Shown: piece after piece, positions 19,525-28,247 of the stretch | How the letters are laid out: each line of letters opens with the position of its first letter | Numbering within the stretch: position 1 is the first letter of the stretch | Assembly: GCA_943704415.1 (NCBI GenBank) | Contig: CALSCO010000456.1 | Span: 5,762 to 34,008 of the forward strand | Length of the DNA stretch: 28,247 nucleotides | Direction: 5' to 3' | Origin: Parvularia atlantis | Taxonomy: Eukaryota > Opisthokonta > Rotosphaerida | The notes under the pieces: generated by a model | Seen by the model: the letters and a program-made list of their open reading frames with translations, nothing else | What the model was told of the DNA's origin: nothing | Database searches by the model: none | Program-made: the position numbers and the translations under genes

Positions 19525-20741
19525 TCACTGATCCGGCAGCGCGGGCGCGGCGGCAAAGTGCCCTGCGGGGATGAGGCCCTCGTTGATGAGCATGGCCTTG
19601 AGCAGGAGCGCGCGCTGAACGGCCGGTGTGAGTGGCACGGGCACGACACGTGCGTGTCGGGGCGCACGTACCAGGTTCGTGTCCTGCGACACGTTGGCAA
19701 AGTGCGCCAGCCAGCGCACGCTGCGCTTGGGCACGAGTGCGCGGTGGCAGACCATGACAGGCACGAGGTACGCGCGCAGCGTCGGCGTCTTGGTCGCCTG
19801 GACAAAGTGGCCGACGATCTGCGTACGTCGCCGTGAGAACGACACGCGCCGTGTCGCCGCCGCGTCGCGCGCACCTGGCGCACGCTCGCGTGCCGCTGCT
19901 TGCAGACCGGCAGCTCGGCCAGCGACGCGCTGAACAGGCGGTACAGCCGCAGCGTGAACAGCGCGTTCTCGTACTGGTTGTGCCCGTCGACGTCATCGGT
20001 CGCGCCGAGGTTGAGCATCATCTGGCGTGCGCGGTCGAGCGGTCAACGACAGACGCGCCGGGCCGGGCCGGGCCCGTGTGCACCTCAAGGATCGATAGTG
20101 TGAACCACCCGCGCTTGCGCCCGACGTCGAAGATCACGTCAAAGACGCGGAACGAGACCCGGTGCGACGCAAACAGGCACGTTGTCAGGTCGCCCTGAGC
20201 CATCGTGCCAAAGACCGTCCGCAGCCGCTCGCGGTCGCTCTTGGTCATGCGCAGCTGCTCGACCAGGTCCTTCGACAGGCCCTGCGCCGCGCTGTGAGCC
20301 GCGGCGGACGCTTGCGCGTGTGCGTGCACGTGCGTGCCTGCTGCCCGACCCGGTCGACGAAGCGGAAGAAGCCGAAGCGGCGGCGGATCTCGGCGTACTG
20401 CTCGTCGCTGTAGAAGACGTTGCGCACGAGCGGGTCGGTGCGGCGGATGGCCAGCCAGCGCGCGAGGCCGTCGAGCGAGTGCGCGTAGACCATGTCGTTG
20501 TTGTTGGGGAACTTGACCTGGCGCGTGGCCGGTAGACGTCAGCCCGCGAGCGGCGCCATGTCGGCGTGCGCACGCGCCTTGACGAGCGGCTGCGCGTCCG
20601 CCAGACTCTCGTGGCTGAAGATGTCCTCGTCATTGACGGGCGTGGTCGCGTCTTGCGCGCGCCGGGCGTCAACGGCGCCCAGCGCACAGCCGGCAGGCGC
20701 GCACCGTCCTCGGGCAGGACGATGAGGCGGTCGTCGGCCAT
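19525..20741 (-). CDS. Protein of unknown function (290 aa)
   Basis: Seven exons: 20741-20705, 20651-20578, 20517-20338, 20281-20084, 20021-19875, 19818-19672, 19614-19525. All phases close, and high-complexity sequence in each exon supports a real gene. I do not recognise the family. An acidic N-terminus leads into VKFPNNNDMVYAHSLDGLARW, a segment vaguely like the helix of U-box domains (small polar loop, then L..WL and DPLVRN), but no clear match. The middle is mixed and partly hydrophobic (MAQGDLTTCLFASHRVSFR, FDVIFDVGRKRGWFTLSIL). The C-terminus is helical (LRAYLVPVMVCHRAL, ALLLKAMLINEGLIP). No signal peptide or clear membrane span. Introns 2 and 3 are best read as GC-AG introns, but each has a GT alternative. 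The gene is convergent with ANP32 (118 bp apart) and divergent from TF B. Confidence 0.65.
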
Positions 20742-20917
20742 CGCGCAACGTCACACCGCCGCCACCGTCGCGCCAGCACCGCAGGAAAAAGCACGGCGCG
20801 AAGGGGGGGCCACCCATGCCAGCACACGCTGCCAGCACACGCATGCGTGTTTGTAGGGGGCGCGCACAGACGCGGCTGTATGCGCTCTGTTAGCCAATTG
20901 TGAATGCTCCTCCGAGG
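20742..20917. promoter_or_regulatory. Divergent promoter region with CCAAT (unknown protein / TF B)
   Basis: This gap of 176 bp between divergent start codons includes a CCAAT motif at 20894-20898, about 20 bp before the TF B start codon. That is unusually close for a CCAAT box, so it may be incidental. Confidence 0.35.
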
Positions 20918-20955
20918 ATGTACCAAGGATCAACCCAGTCGCCGCCGCCCCAGTC

Positions 20956-21018
<63 letters not shown>

Positions 21019-23789
21019 CGCGCAGAGCCTCGGGGCGGGCATGGCGCCGTCGCACGCGGCCGGGCACTACGCGCAGCTCGCGCCGCCCGTTCACAACGGC
21101 TACGACGGCGGGGCCGAATGGCACGCGGGTCTGATGCCGACGCCGCCGGCCCGCGCCGGGCTGCCGCGCAGGTGCGTGGGGTCTGTCAGGCGCGCGTGCG
21201 GGTGCGGTGGCCGCTGACGGCGCGAGGGGTGCGCGCAGTGCGTCGTTCGCAAACGACAGCAGCGCGTACGGCATGTACAACACCTACGCCTCACCGCCGC
21301 CGCCGCACCACGCGCCGCCGCCGCAGCGGCAGCACGGCATGCACTACGTGGGCCAGTATGCGCACCCGCTCTCGCCGCCGCAGGGCGTGCCGTTCTTCCA
21401 CATGGGCGTGGTGCCGCCGTCGGCGCGCATGCACCCGCACCCGCACCCGCATCTGCACGGCGTCCAGCAGCACCCGCAGCAGCAGCTGATGGTGTCGGCG
21501 CCGCTGTACGGCGGCCTGCCACGCTCGCACAGCGCGACGTCAAGGTGTGCGCGCGCTCGCTGGCGGGAGAATGCGCACTGACAACACGGGCGCGCAGCTC
21601 CCCGCGTGAGTACCCATACGCGCGCACGCCGTCGTCGCAGGACCGCATGGCGCGCACCAACGAGATCGGCCTGCCGCGCACCGACTCGAACCTGTCCGGG
21701 ATGTCGGAGGAGGGCGACGGCGACGACCCCGTGAGCTTCGACTGGCTCGAGGAGTTCAAGGACAAGTCGCGCAACAAGCCCGTTGTCAAGGCGTGCATCA
21801 ACTGCAAGCGCGCGCACCTCGCGTGCGACACCGAGCGCCCGTGCCGCCGGTGCGTCCGTCACACGTTTGTGTGTGTGTGTGTGTGTATGTGTATGCGTGG
21901 CTCACGCGCACCGCCCTGCGCGCCAGCTGCCTCGCGTCGGGCAAGCAAGACACATGTATCGACGTCGAGCACAAAAAGCGCGGCCGCCCGAAGCTGCTCA
22001 AGAACATGCCCGGCGGGAGTGTCGCGGCGTCGTCCGGTGCATTCGTGTGCGCGTGCGCGCTTGCGTGCGCTGATCGCGCCGCGCTCATGCAGAGCCGCAG
22101 AGCACGTCCCAGGCGACGCCGTCCGGCCTGCTCGGCATGGACACGCTGCAGCTGACGCGCGAAGACGCGGCGCGCCGGTCCGCCGCCCGCTCGGCGTCGC
22201 AAGGCTCGAGCCACAGCCACGGCCACGGCCACAGTCAAGGCCACGGCCAAGGCCTGCTGGCCGCGACGAGCACGCGGGCGGACCGGAGAAACATCTCGCC
22301 CAACCTCGTCGTGCCGGCTGACCTCAAGTGTATGTCGGAGAACACGCTCGACGGCATCTGCCTGTGCGTGCTCCCCTCTGCTCCCCTGGGTCGTGGTCTG
22401 GTGACGCGTCGCGCGAATGCACAGGACGGCGACGGCCGAGTGCGAGCTCATTCTCGGCTACGCTGCGCGCGACTTTGTGGGGCGCTCGATCTACGAGTTT
22501 GTGCACCAGGACGACATTGCGCTGCTGGCACAGCACCACGCGCGCACGCTTGGCACGGACGGCAACCAGACCGTGCGCGTGCAGTTCCGGGTGCGACCAC
22601 TGCGTTCACTTGCGCGTCATGCGCTGACCCGGGCCGCGCAGATGAAGCACGCCGCCGGCCACTACACCCCAGTCGACATCAGCATGAGCTCGCAGAAGAA
22701 CCAGCAGACGGGGCGCGCCGACACGCTGCAGTTTTCGTTCCGGCCGCTCACGATCACGCCGCAGCAAGTGGCGGTGAGCGAGGGCACAGCAGGTTGCACT
22801 TGGCCGCGACCGCGTTGCTGACCGCGGCGGGCGCAGGCGCACCACGAGCGCACCCAGCACCTGGCGTCAATGAGGTGAGCGGCCGCGCACGGCCGTCTGC
22901 GCCGCGGCGCCGGCTGATACGCTCGGTGCGCAGCAGCAAGTCGTTTGAGTCGCTCACGGCCGCGGCCGCCGAGGCGGCGCAGTACGAGCTCAGCGCGAGC
23001 GCATCGGGCTCGTCGGCGGCCGCGACGGGCCCGTCGGAGGACGGCGCGAGCAGCGGCGGCGGCGACGTGCTTGGCGGGGACGCGAGTGGGGCCAGCGGCG
23101 TGTCGATCGTCATCACGCCGGCCGACCGCAGCGCGCGGCCGAGCCTGAGCTCGATTGGCGGGAGTGCGTCCGACCTGAACGTGCACCGTCTGGTGGCGCT
23201 GCTGGACAACCAGTCGCACCCGGACCTGGGGCTGCTGTCGTCGACGCAGGGGCCGGGCGAGTGGTCCAACCCGACGACGCCGGCGTCGCTTGAGACGTAC
23301 ATGATCGACCTGTCGGGGTCGTCGCGGCGGACGAGCGACCTGGCGACGCTGATGGACGCGCGCAACGTGCAGCAGCTGCAAGAGACGAACAGCCGGCGCA
23401 CGTCCGAGCTCATGCCCATGCCGTCTGTCGCGGCCGCTGCCGAGCTGATGATGCTCTACCAGCAGCAGCAACAGCAGCAGCAACAGCAGCAGCAAGCGCA
23501 GGGCTCGGCCGCGCAGGACTACCTCGCCCGCCGCGGCAGCGACCGCTCGCTGGCCGAGCTCGTGGCCCTCGCGACGATGGCCGGCGACGTCTCCGCGGCC
23601 GACTACGCCGTGTACAAGCGCGCGCGCATGGGCTCGCTCGAGGGCCTGGCGCCGCCGCCGCCGCGGCAGCCAGCACCGCAGCAGCCGCCGGCGCGGCTGG
23701 TGCCGCAGGTGCCGGCGCCGGACGGCGACGCGGCCGCCGCGTTCGACAGCGGCCAGCTGCAGTTTGTGATCAACCACTTCCAGCAGCAA

Positions 23790-23830
<41 letters not shown>

Positions 23831-23954
23831 ACAGCAATCGGCGTTCTTCGGCTACGGCGGCGTGCCCACGCCGGCATTTGGCACGACTGCCACCGGCGCC
23901 ACGCCCACGGCCTCGCCCGCGCCCGGCGCCGCGTCCGGCTCGCCCTTTCCTTGA
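20918..23954 (+). CDS. Zn2Cys6-PAS transcription factor B (ERT1/RDS2-like), polyQ-rich
   Basis: Nine exons: 20918-21171, 21239-21544, 21598-21849, 21927-22036, 22093-22363, 22425-22590, 22642-22773, 22837-22874, 22934-23954 (849 aa). A polyQ and Pro/His-rich N-terminus precedes a zinc cluster, KACINCKRAHLACD..RPCRRCLASGKQDTC (Cys 253, 256, 263, 269, 272, 281), completed only after splicing. It is followed by an AT-hook-like KKRGRPKLLKN. A PAS domain spans about residues 378-485 (ENTLDGICLTATAECELILGY, FVGRSIYEFVHQDDIALL). This is the ERT1/RDS2/AcuK layout and gives a nuclear DNA-binding regulator. The large last exon encodes a low-complexity Ser/Ala/Gln region with two more polyQ runs, probably an activation domain. 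The cysteine spacing is identical to factor A, 3.3 kb away, so the two look like divergent relatives. Confidence 0.87.
20957..21016 (+). repeat. CAG repeat coding 20 glutamines in TF B
   Basis: One CAA is followed by 19 pure CAG codons, the purest and longest coding triplet repeat in the window. It is likely length-variable between strains. Confidence 0.95.
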
Positions 23955-24049
23955 GATGTGTACCTGGCAGCATTGCCATTCAACCCCCAATGCGGAAGAT
24001 CCACGCATGGTGACAGCTGGCGCCACTTTTGAACCAGCAGGGCCGCCTG

Positions 24050-25814
24050 ATGGACAGCGTCGTGCTCGGCCTGCGGCCCGTCGAGTGGGTCGGCCTACTC
24101 GGCCTCGTGGCCGTGGTCGCATACTTTGTCGTGCCGCGCCCGAAGCGCGTGCCCAAGGAGATCACGCCGGGCAAGTACACGGACGACGCACAGGTTGACA
24201 CGCGCGCGCACACGACCCAGCCGCGCTCAACCCGCGTGCGCGCAGAACAAGAGCCGCGCCTTCTACGACGTCGCGATCGTCGGCGCGGGCCCGTCGGGCT
24301 CGACCGCGGCCTACTACCTGTGCAAGGGCGGCGCCAAGACGCTCCTGCTCGAGAAGGCCAAGTTCCCGCGCGACAAGCACTGCGGCGACGCCGTGTGCAA
24401 GATCGCGATCGAGATCCTCCACGACATGGGCGTGTACGACGAGCTCATCCGCGACAACAAGGCGCACGTGGCCGACTCGGGTGGCCTCGTCTCGCCCAGC
24501 GGCTACAGCTTCATCGGCGCGAGCCACAAGGTCTTTTTTATTTTCTGGCGAACCGCCTTCGCCCTCTGCTCAAACGTTGCGCCCCGCCAGGTCCTCGGCA
24601 AGATCCCGGCCGCGCTCGCCTGCAAGCGCATCCTGCTGGACGAGGCCATCGCCCGCGCGGCGCAGAAGCAGGGCGCGGACCTGAAGGAGGAGCACAGCGT
24701 GACCGACGCCAAGTTTGACAGCGCCTCGGGCCTGTGGACGGTGACCTGCGAAGGTCCGCCCGCCGCGCATCTCCCCCCTCGTGCGCGCGCGCTCAGTGCA
24801 CTGACGCTCGCGCGCGCGCGCGCGCGCACCAGGCGGCCACCAGTACCAGGCGCGCGTGCTCGTCTGCGCCGACGGCGCGCCCTCGCGCCTCGCCACGCAG
24901 CTCGGCTACATCCACGAGGCGCCGCAGGGCGTGTGCTCGCGCGCGTACGTCAAGGGCAACCGGCACCAGTTCCCCGCCGACGGCGTCGTGTTCTACAACC
25001 AGGGCATGCTGCCGGGCTACTACGCGCTGTTCCGGCACCCGAATGACGAGCTCAACTACTGTGTCTACCTCATTCCCGGTGCGGTACACGAGCCCCAGCG
25101 TGCGCGTGGCGCTGACGTGCGCGTACGCAGGCAACCCGAAGGTGCTCAACGACGACCTCAAGAAGTGGCACGACTACCTCATGGTCAACGACCGCTGGAT
25201 CGTCGACTCGCTCGGCGAGGGCTTCGACCCGGAGAACGACATCGAGCGCATGAAGGCCGGCCCGCTGCGCCTGGGCGGGATCAACAACAGCTACGACCGC
25301 CACTTGCTGATCGTGGGCGACGCCGCGGGCATGATCGACCCGATGACGGGTGAGGGCATCCACCACGCGATGGACTCAGGCCGGATCGCGGCCAACCACC
25401 TCCTGCGCTGCATCAAGGCCGGCAACTACAGCAAGGAGGTCATGTCGATCTACCAGGACACGTGGAAGGAGCTCTTCGGCGACGACTTTGCCTGGTGCGC
25501 GAGGCTGCGGCGCCGCTCGCGCGCGTGGCTGCTCACCCACCGCGCTACCGCACAGGTCCATGGCCATCTGCCAGCTGCTCTTCCGCTACCCGATCCTGCT
25601 CGACGCCGCAACCAAGGCCGTCGCGCGCAAGGGCGATGAGTTCCTGGCGCGCTGGGCCGACATCATGACCGGCCGCGTGCCCAAGGTCCACCTGCTCCGG
25701 CCCGAGTTTGTCATCGTCGTCGGCTTTGAGCTGATCGTGCTGCTGATCCAGCGCGGTCTCGGCCTCGAGAAGAAGCCCAACGCGGCCCCGCCGAGCAAGA
25801 AGAAGTCGGAGTGA
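24050..25814 (+). CDS. Geranylgeranyl-reductase-type FAD oxidoreductase, membrane-anchored
   Basis: Six exons: 24050-24193, 24246-24530, 24591-24753, 24833-25078, 25131-25494, 25556-25814 (486 aa). A hydrophobic N-terminal anchor (WVGLLGLVAVVAYFVV) precedes the FAD-binding Rossmann motif VAIVGAGPSGSTAAYYL (about residues 57-73), LLLEKAKFPRDKHCGD, and the second dinucleotide motif LLIVGDAAGMIDPMTGEG with GIHHAMDSGR. These are marks of the geranylgeranyl reductase family, which saturates isoprenoid double bonds in chlorophyll, quinone and archaeal lipid synthesis. A C-terminal hydrophobic segment (FVIVVGFELIVLLI) is followed by a tail ending KKSE, a KKxx ER-retrieval signal. The likely site is the ER membrane acting on a polyprenyl substrate, but the substrate is inference. 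The start was chosen at the first in-frame ATG. Confidence 0.85.
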
Positions 25815-25894
25815 GCGGGCAGGGCGCGGTGGGGCAGCTGTGTGTGTGTGAAAAGCACGTGGCGGGCACTTTTGCCTCACTCTGCGGCGCCACG

Positions 25895-26861
25895 ATGAGT
25901 GCGCTCTGGACTACGCGCCTGCAGACCGTGCGCGCCAAGGGCGATGCGGTGCGCGCTTGCCCGGCCCCGCGTCTTGCCGCTCACCGCCATTGCCAGGCGC
26001 TCGCCGAGTGGGCGCAGCTCGCGGCCCGGCTCGACGCCGAGCAGCACGAGGCAGAGCGCCTGTCGCGCGCGTGCCAGGCCGGCACGGCGCAGCTGGTGCG
26101 CGACGCCCGACGCGCCTAGTTAAGCCGGCTACTGCGCGGCGGCATCGCAGCTCGAGCAGCGGACGGAGGCGGCCGCCCTGCGGTGGGCGCACACGCGCGC
26201 GCACTCGTGATCTGAGCGGGCAAGCGCGCAGACACGACATCCGCACGGCGCTGCAGGGCCTGGCTGACCGGCGCCGCGGCACGTCGTTCTTCGCGCTGCG
26301 GCAGCAGGCGCGCCGGCGTGCGCGCGAAGCCCGCGAGGCGCTGGCGTCGGTGCTGCGAGGTGCGCCGGGGCGCGGGGCCGGGTGCCGATGCGGTCGCTCA
26401 GGGCTGCTGCGGCGGCGGGCAGAGCTGGCCGAGACGCAACAGCGCCACCGGCAGGTGCAGGCGCAGACGGACGAGCTCAAGACGCTGCAGGCCGTGGCCG
26501 AGAGCGTGCAGCAGGCGACGGAGCGTGCGTGCGCGAGCCGGCGCGCGGCAGTCGATGCTCACGTCCGCGCAGAGCTCAAGCAAGAGGTCGCGCAGACGCG
26601 CAGCAGCGTCCATAGCACGCACGCGCTGCTGCACCACGAGCGCACAGTCTTCGACGAGCGCAAGCGCCGGCACGCGCCCCCCTTGCCGCGCCCGCCCGAC
26701 CCGCCTGACCCGCCTGACACACCCGCCCGCCCGCACGCCCGCACGCCCGCACGTCCGCACGCAGTCTCGAGGCCGAGCTGACCAAACTGCAGGTGGAGAA
26801 CCTGGGCGACTACGAGCGCGGGCTTGAGCGCGAGCTGGCCACGCCTGAGAGAGCCGCGTGA
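25895..26861 (+). CDS. Coiled-coil protein of unknown function (225 aa)
   Basis: Six exons: 25895-25948, 25997-26095, 26151-26182, 26232-26359, 26402-26669, 26765-26861; phases close. Without splicing the frame is broken repeatedly, whereas the joined product is one continuous Arg/Glu/Gln/Ala-rich helix with heptad-like patterning (LAEWAQLAARLDAEQHEAE, LRQQARRRAREAREAL, LEAELTKLQVENLGDYE). No globular domain, signal peptide or membrane span is visible, and I cannot assign a family. A structural or axonemal/centrosomal role would be a guess. Intron 5 (26670-26764) starts with GC and contains a CGCACGCC minisatellite. The stop lies 42 bp before the CCT4 start codon on the same strand. Confidence 0.6.
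26670..26764 (+). repeat. Minisatellite in coiled-coil gene intron 5
   Basis: CCGCCTGAC and CGCACGCC-type units are each repeated two to four times inside this 95-nt intron. The two CCTGAC copies offer duplicate branch-point candidates. Confidence 0.6.
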
Positions 26862-26903
26862 GTGAGTGTGCGACACATTATCGTTCCGGTGTGCGCCACG
26901 AGG

Positions 26904-28157
26904 ATGTCTGCGGCTGCTGTGACCGCGGCGGCGACGGCGGCGGCGGGCGGCGGCGGCAGCGGTGGCGGCGTGCGTGCGTTCAAGGACCGCGAGAAGCCTG
27001 CGGACGTGCGCCTGAGCAACATCACCGCAGCCAAGGGTGCGCCGCGCCGTCCTTTCCTTGCGCGTGCACTCTGACCCTTGCTTCGCGCGCGCCGCGCAGC
27101 CGTGGCCGATGCCGCACGCACGTCACTCGGCCCCAAGGGCATGGACAAGATGGTACGTGCGACGGGCAACCGCGGGCGCGCGCGGGACGAGGATGGTCAA
27201 CGAGATTTCTGTCTGAGCGGCGCGGCGCTGCTCGCCTTGCGCGCGCCCGCGCCGCAGTGCTTACAGAATTTCCCTTTGCTGCTGAGTCTCTCTCTCTCTC
27301 TCTCTCTCCGCGTGCCGTCGTCCTCGCGCCGCGTGCTGCCGTCCGCAGCCGCGTGCTCACGCGCCCGCGCCCGCCCCGCCGCCAGATCGTCAAGGGCGAC
27401 GGCGAGGTCGTCATCACGAACGACGGCGCGACGATCCTCAAGACCATGGCCGTGCAGCACCCGGCGGCCAAGATGGTGCGCGCGTCGCGCTGCGACGGCG
27501 AGGCCGCCGGGCGTGACCGATGGCCGCGCGACGCAGCTCGTCGAGCTGTCGCAGGCGCAGGACATCGAGGCCGGCGACGGCACGACGTCCGTGGTCGTGC
27601 TCGCGGGCAGCATGCTGCACGAGTGCGAGGGCCTGCTGGCCAAGGGTGCGCGCGGCGTGCAGGCGCGTGCGCATGAGGCTGACGTGGGCCGCAGGCATCC
27701 ACGCGTCGCAGATCTCGGACGGCTGGAAGTACGCGCAGACCAAGGCGATCGAGTACCTGACCGAGATCTCGCAACCGGTCGACCTGGCCGACCGCGAGTC
27801 TCTGCTCAAGAGCGCGACGACGTCGCTCAACTCCAAAGTGGTGTCGCAGTACTCGAGCCTGCTCGGCCCGATCGCGGTCGACTCGGTCCTGCACGTGATC
27901 AACCCTGCGCTCGACGATAACGTCGATCTGCGCGACATCCGCCTGGTCAAAAAGGTGCGGGCGTGGGCGGACGTGCGCGCATTTCATTGCGGCCCTTGAC
28001 GCCGCGGTGCCAGGTTGGCGGCACGATCGACGACACGGAGATGTCGCCCGGGCTGATCCTGGCGCAAAACGTGATCACGAGCGCCGGCGGGCCCACGCGC
28101 ATGGAGAAGGCCAAGATCGGCCTGATCCAGTTCCAGCTGTCACCGCCAAAGTCGGAC
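26904..28157 (+). CDS. CCT4: Chaperonin TCP-1 delta subunit CCT4, N-terminal part (3' incomplete)
   Basis: Subunit of the cytosolic TRiC/CCT ring that folds actin, tubulin and other proteins. Six exons are visible: 26904-27036, 27100-27152, 27386-27475, 27537-27645, 27695-27954, 28014-28157 (263 aa). A further intron starts at 28158 and leaves the window. Subunit identity comes from [34 protein letters not shown] and [13 protein letters not shown] (nucleotide contacts), the [13 protein letters not shown] loop, and [18 protein letters not shown], which is characteristic of the delta subunit, then [17 protein letters not shown]. The Gly/Ala-rich N-terminus is short, as in human CCT4. Intron 2 (27153-27385) is long at 233 nt and holds a (TC)n tract. 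A housekeeping gene; only 42 bp separate it from the upstream coiled-coil gene. Confidence 0.93.
27287..27308 (+). repeat. (TC)11 tract in CCT4 intron 2
   Basis: Eleven TC units lie within the 233-nt second intron of CCT4. They are part of a longer pyrimidine-rich section, distant from the 3' splice site at 27385. Confidence 0.9.
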
Positions 28158-28247
28158 GTGCGTGTGCGGTCGCGCGGTTCTCGCGGCATGCTGAGGCGCG
28201 CGGGACCTGCGCGAGAAGGTCTGGCGCACCTATTACAGCCGCGGCGA

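Noticed and set aside
19440-19560. Short plus-strand frame with a protein-like look (REWEKFTYYF) after ANP32
   Set aside because: No donor in the right phase joins it to ANP32, it overlaps the last exon of the minus-strand gene, and it has no start.
22662-24122. 486-codon minus-strand open frame opposite TF B
   Set aside because: Shadow of the polyQ/Ser/Ala exon (it reads as Leu and Arg runs).
26904-28157. Other CCT subunits (for example eta or epsilon) for the last gene
   Set aside because: [15 protein letters not shown] and SNITAAKAVADA fit the delta subunit best.

Overview
The window is a stretch of a very GC-rich, gene-dense, intron-rich eukaryotic nuclear genome. About fifteen protein genes fit into 28 kb, and I see no convincing RNA gene, transposon or virus-derived element. 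Almost every gene is cut by 48-80 nt introns with a near-uniform grammar: 5' site GTGCG(T/C)G, a CTGAC-like branch point and a 3' (C)GCAG. I built the exon models by hand from reading phase and homology, and every model closes in frame. Gene content (type II myosin, a GPR157-like receptor, ANP32, an animal-like PSMG3, fungal-style Zn2Cys6-PAS regulators and a HAM1-like protein) points to Amorphea. An early-diverging fungus or an amoebozoan fits best; the sequence alone does not settle which.

Layout. 65-1845 (-) is the head of a myosin II heavy chain that runs off the left edge. 2147-3135 (+) is a sulfotransferase. 3432-6095 (+) is a 13-exon HAM1-like protein behind a TATA box and three TGACG elements spaced 11 bp apart. 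6204-7624 (-) is a secreted M14 carboxypeptidase-like protein that appears to have lost its catalytic residues. 7688-9884 (-) is eIF3e with an Arg/Gly-rich tail. 10176-13182 (-) is an RRM/polyQ protein with an unrecognised domain present twice. 13505-14138 (-) is proteasome assembly chaperone 3. 14213-15365 (+) is a GPR157-like GPCR. 15455-17635 (-) is Zn2Cys6-PAS factor A. 17685-19406 (+) is an ANP32-like acidic LRR protein. 19525-20741 (-) is an unrecognised 290-residue protein. 20918-23954 (+) is Zn2Cys6-PAS factor B, rich in polyQ. 24050-25814 (+) is a membrane-anchored geranylgeranyl-reductase-type flavoprotein. 25895-26861 (+) is a coiled-coil protein. 26904 to the right edge (+) is the start of chaperonin CCT4.

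The genes do not form one pathway. Housekeeping genes for translation, protein folding and proteasome assembly sit beside signalling and regulatory genes. Intergenic gaps are 43-320 bp, and several divergent pairs share promoters of 49-177 bp. The items most worth a second look are the likely dead carboxypeptidase, the duplicated HPW/WLHA domain, the two related Zn2Cys6-PAS regulators, the archaeal/plant-type reductase with ER-type signals, and an apparent excess of GC-AG introns.
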